From contig CAJTOO010000060.1 of assembly GCA_910577735.1 (NCBI GenBank), positions 1 to 8,518 on the forward strand: a DNA stretch of 8,518 bases, given 5' to 3'. The DNA comes from an uncultured Lachnospiraceae bacterium. Its GTDB lineage: Bacteria > Bacillota > Clostridia > Lachnospirales > Lachnospiraceae. The translations under genes and the position numbers were made by a program. Below are positions 1-6,135 of this stretch, in pieces (within the stretch, counting starts at the first letter, position 1; every line of letters starts with the position of its first letter). The notes under the pieces are model-generated. The model saw nothing but the letters and a program-made list of their open reading frames with translations, did not search any database and was not told the DNA's origin.

Positions 1-11
1 AAATCAAAGAG

Positions 12-42
12 TAGAGGACGTGAAAAGCGTTCTCTATTTTTT
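12..42 (+). terminator. Rho-independent terminator 1 upstream of mob region
   Basis: TAGAGGACG (12-20) pairs with CGTTCTCTA (28-36), with one G-U pair, around a 7-nt loop. Six T residues follow directly (37-42). It probably ends transcription arriving from a gene left of the window. A second terminator lies 18 bp further on. Confidence 0.7.
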
Positions 43-60
43 GTGCTTTTATCGCTTCCA

Positions 61-85
61 GCCCGCATTTGGCGGGCATTTTTTT
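61..85 (+). terminator. Rho-independent terminator 2, tandem with the first
   Basis: GCCCGC (61-66) and GCGGGC (72-77) form a perfect 6-bp GC stem with loop ATTTG, followed by A and seven T residues (79-85). With the terminator at 12-42 it makes a double stop that isolates the mobilization region from upstream transcription. Confidence 0.85.
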
Positions 86-225
86 GTGGCGGAAACGCCT
101 TATAGACGTAGAAACGGTAACGTAGCAAGCATAGGGAGTGTAGCCACACTCCCGGTAAACGGCCCCGTCCGTTTCTGCTTGTTGGGGAAATCCCCACACC
201 CCTGTGAAAGAAAGGACGGTGAAAC
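86..225 (+). other. Hairpin-rich leader before mobC; candidate oriT
   Basis: Three perfect inverted repeats lie in this 140-bp non-coding stretch. GGCG-GAAA-CGCC is at 88-99 (GAAA tetraloop). GGGAGTGT/ACACTCCC is at 134-153 (loop AGCC). TGGGGA/TCCCCA is at 183-196. MobC binds DNA near oriT, and oriT commonly lies just upstream of mobC-relaxase genes with short inverted repeats beside the nick, so an origin of transfer is the best guess. No nick site is recognised from sequence alone. The alternative is a structured 5' leader of the mob mRNA. The ribosome binding site for the next gene is AAAGGACGGTGA (212-223). Confidence 0.4.
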
Positions 226-228
226 ATC

Positions 229-1815
229 GTGGCAAACCGGAAACGGCCTATTGTGCTGCGCGTCCCAGTGACAACAGAAGAACGGGAATTGATTGAAAAG
301 AAGATGGCACAGCTCCACACGAAAAACTTTTCGGCCTACGCCCGGAAAATGCTGATTGACGGTTACATCATCAACGTAGACCACAGTGACATTCGGACAC
401 AGACCGCAGAGCTGCAAAAGATTGGCGTCAACGTCAACCAGATTGCGAAGCGGATCAACTCCACGGGTACGGTATACGCGCAGGACGTGGAGGACATAAA
501 GGGGGCGCTGGCGGAAATATGGCAATTACAAAGATATGGCTATGAGTGCGATACACGAACAGCCGATGCGGAGTTTCTTTTATCCAAACGGCAGTATGCG
601 AACCTAACCGGACGTAACCGGGGCGCGGATGATGTGATTGCCTACCATCTCCGGCAGGCGTTCAAGCCCGGCGAGGTCACGCCGGAAAAAGCAAACCAGA
701 TCGGGCGGGAGCTGGCATTAAAGCTGACGAAGGGAACCCATGCTTTTGTTGTCTGCACCCATGTGGATAAACACCACGTTCATAATCACATTATCATAAA
801 CTCTACCACGCTGGACTGCCAGAAAAAGTTCCGCAACTTTTGGGGCTCTGCCTGGGCGATCCGGCGCATGAATGACAAGCTGTGTCTGGAGCATGGGCTT
901 TCCATTGTAGAGAATCCGAAACCCAGCCGGGATCATTACGGCACATGGATGGGAAGCCAGAAACAGCCTTCCCACCAGGAGCAGCTACGATGGGCTATCG
1001 ATGCTGCCCTGGAAGAAAAGCCGAAAGACTTTGAAGAACTTTTGAAAAAGCTGGAGGCGGCTGGGATTGAAGTCAACCAAGAGCGGAAGTACCTCCGTTT
1101 TCGCCTGTCACCGGAAGATAGATATACCCGGTGTGATACGCTAAAGGGCGACTATACCGAGCAGGCCATCAAAGAACGGATCGCCGGCACCCGGACGGTG
1201 AAGCCGCGCCGTACCTCTCTCCAAAATCCGGTTTCCAAAGTTGGTCTGTTGGTGGACATTGAGGCGGCGATCCGTTCCGGCAAAGGTCCGGGGTATGAAC
1301 GCTGGGCGAAAGTGTTCAACTTAAAACAGCTCTCCCAGGCGGTAATCTGGCTCAAAGAGCATGGCGATATGAGCTATGAGGATTTGCAGAAAAAGTCAGA
1401 CGCCGCTACCGCCAGCTTCAATGTGCTGTCAGTAAAGATCAAGGAACTGGAATCTCAAATGACCGCTAATGGGGAGCTGCAGAAACAGATCGTAAATTAT
1501 GCCAAGACGCGGGCGGTCTATGTGGAATACCGGAAAGCCGGGTACAGCAAAAAATTCCGGGCGGCTCATGAGACGGAAATCCTGCTGCACCAGGCGGCAA
1601 AGAAACATTTTGACGAGCTGGGGATCACAAAGCTGCCCTCCGTCAAATCTCTGCGTGAGGAATATGCCGGACTTCTGGAACAAAAACGGAAAGCCTATTC
1701 TGCCTATAAGCAGGCCAGAGCCGATATGAAAGAGCTTTATAATGTTAAAGCCAATGTGGACTATCTGTTGGGCGAGTCTGTGATGGAACGGGAGCGGGAT
1801 AATGCACGCCAGTGA
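229..1815 (+). CDS. MobC-relaxase in-frame fusion; relaxase N-terminus deleted
   Basis: The start is GTG at 229, giving MANRKRP, the usual MobC beginning, with AAAGGACGGTGA just upstream. Residues 1 to about 101 are a MobC relaxosome accessory protein: a ribbon-helix-helix-like start, then the conserved stretch VNQIAKRIN (69-77) and AEIWQLQR (95-102), near the normal MobC end. From about residue 103 (YGYECDTRTADAEFLL) the protein is a MobP-type relaxase in mid-domain. The metal-binding motif HVDKHHVHNH (178-187) is intact, and a long helical C-terminal part rich in Lys and Glu follows. Missing are the MobC tail and, by memory of the family, about the first 40 relaxase residues, which carry the catalytic tyrosine that nicks oriT. 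Relaxases normally cut one strand at oriT and stay bound to its 5' end; this one probably cannot. It may still bind DNA or be a relic. Assembly collapse is the main alternative. Confidence 0.85.
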   Translation: MANRKRPIVLRVPVTTEERELIEKKMAQLHTKNFSAYARKMLIDGYIINVDHSDIRTQTAELQKIGVNVNQIAKRINSTGTVYAQDVEDIKGALAEIWQLQRYGYECDTRTADAEFLLSKRQYANLTGRNRGADDVIAYHLRQAFKPGEVTPEKANQIGRELALKLTKGTHAFVVCTHVDKHHVHNHIIINSTTLDCQKKFRNFWGSAWAIRRMNDKLCLEHGLSIVENPKPSRDHYGTWMGSQKQPSHQEQLRWAIDAALEEKPKDFEELLKKLEAAGIEVNQERKYLRFRLSPEDRYTRCDTLKGDYTEQAIKERIAGTRTVKPRRTSLQNPVSKVGLLVDIEAAIRSGKGPGYERWAKVFNLKQLSQAVIWLKEHGDMSYEDLQKKSDAATASFNVLSVKIKELESQMTANGELQKQIVNYAKTRAVYVEYRKAGYSKKFRAAHETEILLHQAAKKHFDELGITKLPSVKSLREEYAGLLEQKRKAYSAYKQARADMKELYNVKANVDYLLGESVMERERDNARQ

Positions 1816-1886
1816 TAGTTTTGTTTTTTTAATCCGATTGCTTAAATTATAATTCAATGTTCAGGAAACAAATTTTTCAAAAACTA

Positions 1887-1917
1887 TTGACTTTGACGTT
1901 CCGTCATACCGTAGAAT
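1887..1917 (+). promoter_or_regulatory. MerR-type promoter and operator of protease-TipAS operon
   Basis: The -35 box is TTGACT (1887-1892) and the -10 box is TAGAAT (1912-1917), with a 19-bp spacer in place of the usual 17. The spacer holds the dyad TGACG-TTC-CGTCA (1894-1906). An overlong spacer with a central dyad is the hallmark of promoters that MerR-family proteins activate by twisting the DNA. The MerR protein encoded second in the operon (start 2864) is the likely ligand-dependent activator. Confidence 0.85.
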
Positions 1918-1950
1918 AAGGTTACAAAATATTGAAAGGAAGTACAAAAT

Positions 1951-2874
1951 ATGAGCATCCTAAAAGTACAGGCCGTTCGTTCTGACGGTATCTACAGAAA
2001 AATCATGGAAGCGCCAGCTTCTAAAAAAAATGATATTTATCGCTATGAAATGATGAAGCCTTTTGAAAAGAAATGGGCCTGCTACAATGTGCCAATGAAG
2101 GCTGCACAACCGAATGGCTATGATGTTATTATGGCAAGTGGTATGTTGGGCTTTCTTCTGCCAGAAAAAATTGATGAAACATGGGCCCAAAGTATTACAC
2201 TGTTGGACGACAACCAATTTTGGGATAACTGTCAAAAGTCTATCGAGCGGTCATTAAAGTATTTTTCCGATGCTGGAATAGAATTTCCTGTGAAAGAATA
2301 TCTATACACTGTTTTGCTGGCTGACCCCCAAAATCCTTATTCGATAATGAATGACAATTACTGTGGAGATGGAGGTATACCCGGCTACATTTTTACATGG
2401 CTTGTTCCATCTGAACACACTAAGAGCAGACTTCCCGTAGCGTTGGCACATGAAACAAATCATAATGTCCGTTTCCAGTTTACAAAATGGCACAATGACA
2501 TTACTCTTGCTGAAATGATGATAAGTGAGGGCCTTGCTGAAAACTTTGCTACTTACCTATATGGTGAGGAAAATGTAGGACCGTGGGTAAGCAAGACAGA
2601 TATGGAAACTTTGAACGGATATATTAAACCCATCATCCAGGAAGGGCTGGATGTACAAGGCTTAGATAACCTGACAGCATATCTATATGGTGATGAAATG
2701 GCTCAAATGCAAAATTATTTTCCTGTTGGTTTACCCTATTGTGCTGGATATGCTTGTGGCTATCATATGATAAAATATTATCTGAAAAAAACAGGAAAAT
2801 CTATCATTGAAGCTACCATGACACCTGCTGATGAAATACTAAAAGAAGTGGAGGGATTTTGGAATGAATCCTAA
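1951..2874 (+). CDS. DUF2268-type putative zinc-dependent protease
   Basis: A 307-residue cytosolic protein with no signal peptide or membrane segment. It carries a zincin motif HETNH (H167, E168, H171) inside LPVALAHETNH, and a downstream SEGLAE (192-197) whose E193 is the likely third zinc ligand, as in gluzincins. This layout matches the DUF2268 (YjaZ-like) family of predicted Zn proteases; the assignment rests on motif recognition and the substrate is unknown. The start ATG has GGAAG at 1938-1942, 8 bp upstream. It is first in an operon under a MerR promoter, and its last 11 bp overlap the TipAS-type MerR gene, so the two are translationally coupled and the protease is probably made when that regulator senses its ligand. 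Base composition is clearly lower in GC than the relaxase gene before it, suggesting separate acquisition. Confidence 0.75.
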   Translation: MSILKVQAVRSDGIYRKIMEAPASKKNDIYRYEMMKPFEKKWACYNVPMKAAQPNGYDVIMASGMLGFLLPEKIDETWAQSITLLDDNQFWDNCQKSIERSLKYFSDAGIEFPVKEYLYTVLLADPQNPYSIMNDNYCGDGGIPGYIFTWLVPSEHTKSRLPVALAHETNHNVRFQFTKWHNDITLAEMMISEGLAENFATYLYGEENVGPWVSKTDMETLNGYIKPIIQEGLDVQGLDNLTAYLYGDEMAQMQNYFPVGLPYCAGYACGYHMIKYYLKKTGKSIIEATMTPADEILKEVEGFWNES

Positions 2875-3628
2875 AAAAATGATGATTCATGAGGTTGCAA
2901 AGCTGACCGGTATTACGATACGTACTTTGCATTACTATGATGAAATCGGTCTGTTGGAACCTACCAAAGCAGATAAGACAAAATATCGTTTATATTCCGA
3001 GAATGATTTAGAGAAGTTACAACAAATTCTATTTTACCGTGAAGTGGGGGTTTCTCTAAAAGAGATCAAGGCATTATTATCAGCACCCGTATATAATAAA
3101 CGAGAAGCGCTAGAAAGACATTTAGAACTTCTCAATCTTAGAAAAAAGAAAATAGAGGGACTTATTTGCTTAGTCAACGATACTTTGGCCGGAAAGAGTG
3201 ATTACTCGTTTACAGCATTTTCAAATGCAGAAATTTCTGCTCTACAAGAAAAATATAGGAATGAAGTTATCGAACGTTGGGGCAGCACCCATGAGTATCA
3301 AGAGTTTTCTTCTTTTTTTTCAGCCAGAGCCGAAAAAGAGAGAAATCAGAAGTGGAATGATTTTTTAATATATTCCCAAAATGTCTTTGAACGACTGGCG
3401 GAATATAAGGCAGAAACACCTACTTTACCCGCCGTCCAATCTATTGTTGCAGAGTGGCAAGAGTATATTTCTGAAAACTTCTATCCCTGTTCGGATGATA
3501 TGCTGATGTATCTGGGCGAACTCTATCAAACAGACGAACGGTTTGCCGAGTACATCAACAGATTTGCTACATGGAATGTTGCAGAGTTTTTTGGTGAAGC
3601 AATTAAAGTATATTGCTGTAATCGCTAA
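2864..3628 (+). CDS. MerR-family regulator with TipAS drug-binding domain
   Basis: A 254-residue transcription factor. Residues 7-75 are the MerR winged helix (VAKLTGITIRTLHYYDEIGL, then the wing around KYRLYSENDLEKL). Residues 76-112 form the dimerising coiled coil. Residues about 125-252 match the TipAS antibiotic-recognition domain: YRNEVIERWGSTHEYQ (131-146) and the closing DERFAEYINRFATWNVAEFF (224-243). TipAL and Mta, the known relatives, activate their own and efflux or resistance promoters when bound by thiopeptides or other hydrophobic drugs. GGAGG at 2850-2854 lies 9 bp before the ATG, inside the end of the protease gene. Likely target: the dyad promoter at 1887-1917, making the operon autoregulated. 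The ligand cannot be read from the sequence. No efflux pump is in the operon; the putative protease takes that place. Confidence 0.9.
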   Translation: MNPKKMMIHEVAKLTGITIRTLHYYDEIGLLEPTKADKTKYRLYSENDLEKLQQILFYREVGVSLKEIKALLSAPVYNKREALERHLELLNLRKKKIEGLICLVNDTLAGKSDYSFTAFSNAEISALQEKYRNEVIERWGSTHEYQEFSSFFSARAEKERNQKWNDFLIYSQNVFERLAEYKAETPTLPAVQSIVAEWQEYISENFYPCSDDMLMYLGELYQTDERFAEYINRFATWNVAEFFGEAIKVYCCNR

Positions 3629-3710
3629 TAACCTATTGTATCTACCTGGCGGTGGAAAAGAAAAACGTTGCTAAGCAGCTCCTTTCCCACGCTCCTATTA
3701 CATTTTACTG

Positions 3711-3748
3711 ACGGTGGCTTTAAGAAATCAAGAGCGCCATGCCGTTTT
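3711..3748 (+). terminator. Possible weak terminator after the TipAS regulator
   Basis: ACGGTGGC (3711-3718) can pair with GCCA (3736-3739) plus CCGT (3742-3745), with a 2-nt bulge, followed by a short T run ending at 3748. It lies about 83 bp after the regulator's stop. The bulge and short T run make it uncertain. A longer T tract (3767-3780) with no clear stem lies just downstream. Confidence 0.35.
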
Positions 3749-3803
3749 ACTATAGCTATGATAAGGTTTTTTTCTTTTTCTATCTTCATGTATAAAGATT
3801 TCA

Positions 3804-3937
3804 GCGTTCCAATGGAACGCGCAGCCATCACCGCAGGTGATGATCTCAGGGGCTTGGGGACATGTCACCAACAAGCATTTTGGCAGGAATACCGGAAACG
3901 GATTCCTGCCAAAATACGCAATCTTACGGAAGATTGC
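3804..3937. repeat. Array of five consecutive hairpins in a 465-bp gene-free stretch
   Basis: The interval 3629-4093 has no convincing gene. Within it five inverted repeats follow each other with 0 to 9 bp between them. They are GCGTTCC/GGAACGC (3804-3820, loop AAT) and CATCACC/GGTGATG (3826-3842, loop GCA). Next is GCTTG/CAAGC (3852-3876), enclosing a near-palindrome GGGGACATGTCACC. A 14-bp perfect stem follows (3877-3890 with 3902-3915), capped by CCG-GAAA-CGG. The last is GCAATCTT/AAGATTGC (3918-3937, loop ACGG). Such dense folding suits a single-strand function (oriT, single-strand origin) or a structured RNA. No known family was recognised. A reading frame crosses it but looks incidental. 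Confidence 0.7.
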
Positions 3938-3991
3938 ATTGCTTGCCATTTAGTGGAACCCCAGAAAAAGTTCTTGCACCACGCAACGACA

Positions 3992-4020
3992 TTGATAGAC
4001 TGAAAGAAAGGCGGTATAAT
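3992..4020 (+). promoter_or_regulatory. Sigma-A promoter for the GyrI-type MerR gene
   Basis: TTGATA (3992-3997), a 17-bp spacer and a perfect TATAAT (4015-4020) lie 74 bp before the MerR start codon. The normal spacer and lack of a central dyad suggest constitutive expression rather than MerR-type activation. The stretch TGAAAGAAAGG-CGGT within it almost repeats the sequence just before mobC (205-220). Confidence 0.75.
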
Positions 4021-4093
4021 AAGGATGCAGCAAGTAACATAAAAGCTGGAGTGAGATAAAAATACAAATATAGTTGGAGTAGGTGGTGAAACG

Positions 4094-4906
4094 ATGTTTA
4101 GAATAGGAGAATTTTCAAAGCTGGCGCAGGTATCTATTCGTATGCTTCGCTACTATGACGAGGTAGGACTTCTGACACCGGCAGAAGTTGACAAGTGGAC
4201 AGGACACCGACTGTATTCAGTAAAGCAAATACCGCGTCTAAATAAAATTCTGTATCTGCGGGATAGTGGACTGAATGTTTCGGAAATTGCGCTTGCCCTG
4301 ACGATGGACGAGCAATCACTTCTTGCGCAGCTCGACAAAAAGCGCATAGAGATAGAAAATGCAATACAGGCCGAACAAGAAAAACTGCGGAAGATCGAAC
4401 TTACAAAAAGTGAAATACAGGGTGGTAAAGGAGAACTGCACTATAACATATCCGTTAAGTCAATCCCGGCGTATCAGGTGCTATCCTTGCGGGAAATTGT
4501 ACCGAATTACTATTCCGAGGGCGACTTATGGAAAGAACTTTCTACTTTTACAGAAGCACAAAAAATCGAAATAACGGGCAATACATTTTCCATTTATCAC
4601 GATACAGAATTTCGAGAGACAGATGTTGATATTGAGCTATGCGCCCCGGTAAAGAAAATGGGAAAGGCAAAAGAGCCATTTTGTTTCCACATGACAGAAC
4701 CAGTCCCGTATATGGCTTGCACAATGGTCTATGGCGATTTTGCAAATATAAAAGGCGCCTACCTTGCCTTTGCCGAATGGCTGCAGACAAACAGCGAATA
4801 CAAAATGTCTAACCCGATGCGTCAGATCGTGCATAGGGGCCCGTGGAATGAGAATAACCCTGAAAAATATTTGATTGAGCTTCAAATACCGCTGGAACAC
4901 GCATGA
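4094..4906 (+). CDS. MerR-family regulator with GyrI-like effector domain (BmrR-like)
   Basis: A 270-residue regulator. Residues 2-70 form the MerR DNA-binding domain (IGEFSKLAQVSIRMLRYYDEVGLL, wing GHRLYSVKQIPRL). Residues about 75-110 are a long Lys/Glu/Gln-rich coiled coil. Residues about 116-268 are a GyrI-like (SOUL-fold) ligand-binding domain of the kind that binds cationic or hydrophobic drugs in BmrR. The start ATG follows AGGTGG at 4081-4086. The gene has its own promoter (3992-4020) and terminator (4921-4957), so it is monocistronic. The next promoter downstream (4963-4993) has the overlong spacer and dyad typical of MerR targets, so this protein probably controls the methyltransferase-acetyltransferase operon. 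The ligand is unknown. Confidence 0.88.
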   Translation: MFRIGEFSKLAQVSIRMLRYYDEVGLLTPAEVDKWTGHRLYSVKQIPRLNKILYLRDSGLNVSEIALALTMDEQSLLAQLDKKRIEIENAIQAEQEKLRKIELTKSEIQGGKGELHYNISVKSIPAYQVLSLREIVPNYYSEGDLWKELSTFTEAQKIEITGNTFSIYHDTEFRETDVDIELCAPVKKMGKAKEPFCFHMTEPVPYMACTMVYGDFANIKGAYLAFAEWLQTNSEYKMSNPMRQIVHRGPWNENNPEKYLIELQIPLEHA

Positions 4907-4920
4907 TTGTATAGACTTTG

Positions 4921-4957
4921 AAATGTCCTGCTAAAAATGTAGGGCATTTTTAATTTT
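4921..4957 (+). terminator. Rho-independent terminator of the GyrI-type MerR gene
   Basis: AAATGTCCTGC (4921-4931) pairs with GTAGGGCATTT (4939-4949) as an 11-bp stem with two G-U pairs and a 7-nt loop. It is followed by the T-rich tail TTTAATTTT. It begins 14 bp after the MerR stop codon. Confidence 0.75.
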
Positions 4958-4962
4958 CCCTA

Positions 4963-4993
4963 TTGCATCTCACATGATGTGAGGTCTTATACT
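4963..4993 (+). promoter_or_regulatory. MerR-type promoter with palindromic operator before trmO-GNAT operon
   Basis: TTGCAT (4963-4968) and TATACT (4988-4993) are separated by 19 bp. The spacer holds the perfect palindrome CTCACAT-G-ATGTGAG (4969-4983). This geometry is what MerR-family activators need. The regulator encoded directly upstream (4094-4906) is the natural candidate to bind it. Confidence 0.8.
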
Positions 4994-5024
4994 GGTTTTA
5001 CCAACAAAAGCAAGGAGGAAAAAT

Positions 5025-5498
5025 ATGACCTATCAATTAAAAGCCATTGGCAAAGTAAAAAATGATGAAAACGGCACATTTATTCAGTTAGAGCCAGAGT
5101 ACATTTCCGGACTGCAGGCCTTAGAGGGTTTCAGCCACATCAATGTCCTTTGGTGGTTCAGCGATTGCGACAACGACGCAGATCGGAATGAATTACAGAC
5201 GGAACAGCCCTATAAAGGCGCACCCGAAGTCATGGGTGTATTTGCAACACGATCTCCTGCGCGTCCGAATCCTATTGCATTAACAGCGTCCGAAATTATC
5301 AACATTGATTTCACCAACGGCATGATTCGTGTTACATTTATTGACGCAAATGACAATACGCCCGTACTTGACATCAAGCCGTATACTCCAAGTTTTGACA
5401 GAGTTGAAACGCCCGGTGTTCCCGCATGGTGCAGCGAATGGCCGAAAAGCACAGAAGCGTCCGGCGATTTTGATTGGGGACAGGTGTTCAAATTTTAA
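5025..5498 (+). CDS. trmO: TrmO/TsaA-family SAM-dependent methyltransferase, short form
   Basis: A 157-residue protein of the UPF0066/TsaA family. Signature segments are LEGFSHINVLWWF (33-45), GVFATRSPARPNPI (71-84, the SAM-binding hallmark) and DIKPYTPSFD (116-125). E. coli TrmO (235 residues) methylates the N6 of threonylcarbamoyl-adenosine at tRNA position 37. This version keeps the beta-barrel catalytic domain but lacks the C-terminal extension, as in many Firmicutes and archaeal homologues, so the exact substrate is less sure. AAGGAGG at 5012-5018 precedes the ATG by 6 bp. It heads an operon with a GNAT acetyltransferase (13 bp downstream), under a promoter with a MerR-type dyad. That suggests induction by a small molecule, which is unusual for a housekeeping tRNA modification enzyme. 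Confidence 0.88.
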   Translation: MTYQLKAIGKVKNDENGTFIQLEPEYISGLQALEGFSHINVLWWFSDCDNDADRNELQTEQPYKGAPEVMGVFATRSPARPNPIALTASEIINIDFTNGMIRVTFIDANDNTPVLDIKPYTPSFDRVETPGVPAWCSEWPKSTEASGDFDWGQVFKF

Positions 5499-5511
5499 GA
5501 GGGGGTGGCTT

Positions 5512-6117
5512 ATGAAATTACAGGATTTTGTTCAGGATAAACCTATTCTTGAAACGGAACAACTTATCCTGCGCCCTTTGCGAAAAGAAGATGTTGCAGA
5601 TTTGAAAGAATGGCTGGGAGACAGTTCCGTTTACCGGTATTGGGGCAAACGTCCCGGAAAAAGCGACTTAAATCCAGAATTACTTTTCCAAAAGCCAGAG
5701 AAACCTACGAAAAGTTTTCATTGGGGTGTTGTCTACAAACAGGATAATAAAGTTATTGGCGATATGTGGGTGTATCTCATTGAGAATGACCGCATGGCAA
5801 AAGTGGCATTTCGCCTTTCACCTGCCTATCAAGGCAACCGGTTTATGACAGAAGCACTGGCGAGAGTAACTATCTTCTGCTTTGAAGAAACGGAATTACA
5901 GCGTTTATGGGCCGATGTTCACGCACAAAATATTGCATCGTATAAAACTTTGGAAAAAGCAGGCTTCAAGCGTGAGGGTCTTATCCGTGAGGGTAAAATG
6001 GTAAACACATACTGCGATTACTATTTGTATGGTATGAATAAGGCTGATTATATTGAAATCACCGATAGGGGGCTACCCCCTTACGAGCACTGTGAACGCT
6101 TTTTCCGAAAAAACTGA
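5512..6117 (+). CDS. GNAT-family N-acetyltransferase (RimJ/RimL-like)
   Basis: A 201-residue cytosolic acetyl-CoA-dependent acetyltransferase. It shows the GNAT order: LETEQLILRPLRKEDVADLKEW (13-34), the central strand VAFRLSPAYQGNRFMTEAL (98-116) carrying the CoA-binding loop, and NIASYKTLEKAGFKREG (140-156), typical of the RimJ/RimL subgroup. The CoA loop reads QGNRFM, where a Gly is common in place of R110. The chosen ATG (5512) follows GAGGGGGTGG (5499-5508). A longer in-frame start at 5329 would overlap trmO by 170 bp and adds residues unlike a GNAT protein, so it is rejected. The target may be a protein N-terminus, a drug or another small molecule. Near the 3' end GGGGG-CTA-CCCCC (6068-6080) forms a small GC palindrome. 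Confidence 0.85.
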   Translation: MKLQDFVQDKPILETEQLILRPLRKEDVADLKEWLGDSSVYRYWGKRPGKSDLNPELLFQKPEKPTKSFHWGVVYKQDNKVIGDMWVYLIENDRMAKVAFRLSPAYQGNRFMTEALARVTIFCFEETELQRLWADVHAQNIASYKTLEKAGFKREGLIREGKMVNTYCDYYLYGMNKADYIEITDRGLPPYEHCERFFRKN

Positions 6118-6135
6118 ATCCATATAGCCCCAATC

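Larger units (their letters stand above)
1..1815 (+). mobile_element. Mobilization region of an ICE/IME (left edge outside window)
   Basis: This segment has the usual order of an integrative element's mobilization module: terminators, a hairpin-rich possible oriT, mobC and relaxase. No integrase, excisionase or attachment site lies in the window, so the ends and element type are unknown. The MobC and relaxase sequences resemble those of clostridial conjugative transposons, which is my recognition and not a search. The following protease-MerR operon is clearly more AT-rich, suggesting that it was inserted into or next to this backbone. Confidence 0.6.

Noticed and set aside
20..271. Small + strand frame at the left edge
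   Set aside because: It runs through two terminators and the candidate oriT and overlaps the true mobC start.
100..525. Reverse-strand frame of 141 residues opposite mobC
   Set aside because: Antisense shadow of conserved MobC codons, no ribosome binding site or recognisable domain.
1845..1854. AATTATAATT palindrome after the relaxase gene
   Set aside because: Short AT-only palindrome in AT-rich DNA, not distinguishable from chance.
3804..3937. CRISPR-like array
   Set aside because: The inverted repeats differ in sequence from one another and there are no direct repeats with regular spacers.
3668..4003. 111-residue + strand reading frame (TTG start) across the hairpin array
   Set aside because: It has no ribosome binding site, odd low-complexity N-terminal composition and overlaps five inverted repeats that explain the sequence better. 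A shorter version from ATG 3812 also lacks a ribosome binding site.
5329..5511. N-terminal extension of the GNAT acetyltransferase
   Set aside because: It overlaps trmO in another frame and does not resemble GNAT sequence; ATG 5512 has a strong ribosome binding site.
6068..6080. GGGGG-CTA-CCCCC palindrome at the end of the GNAT gene
   Set aside because: Only 5 bp per arm and inside coding sequence; noted under the gene but no function supported.
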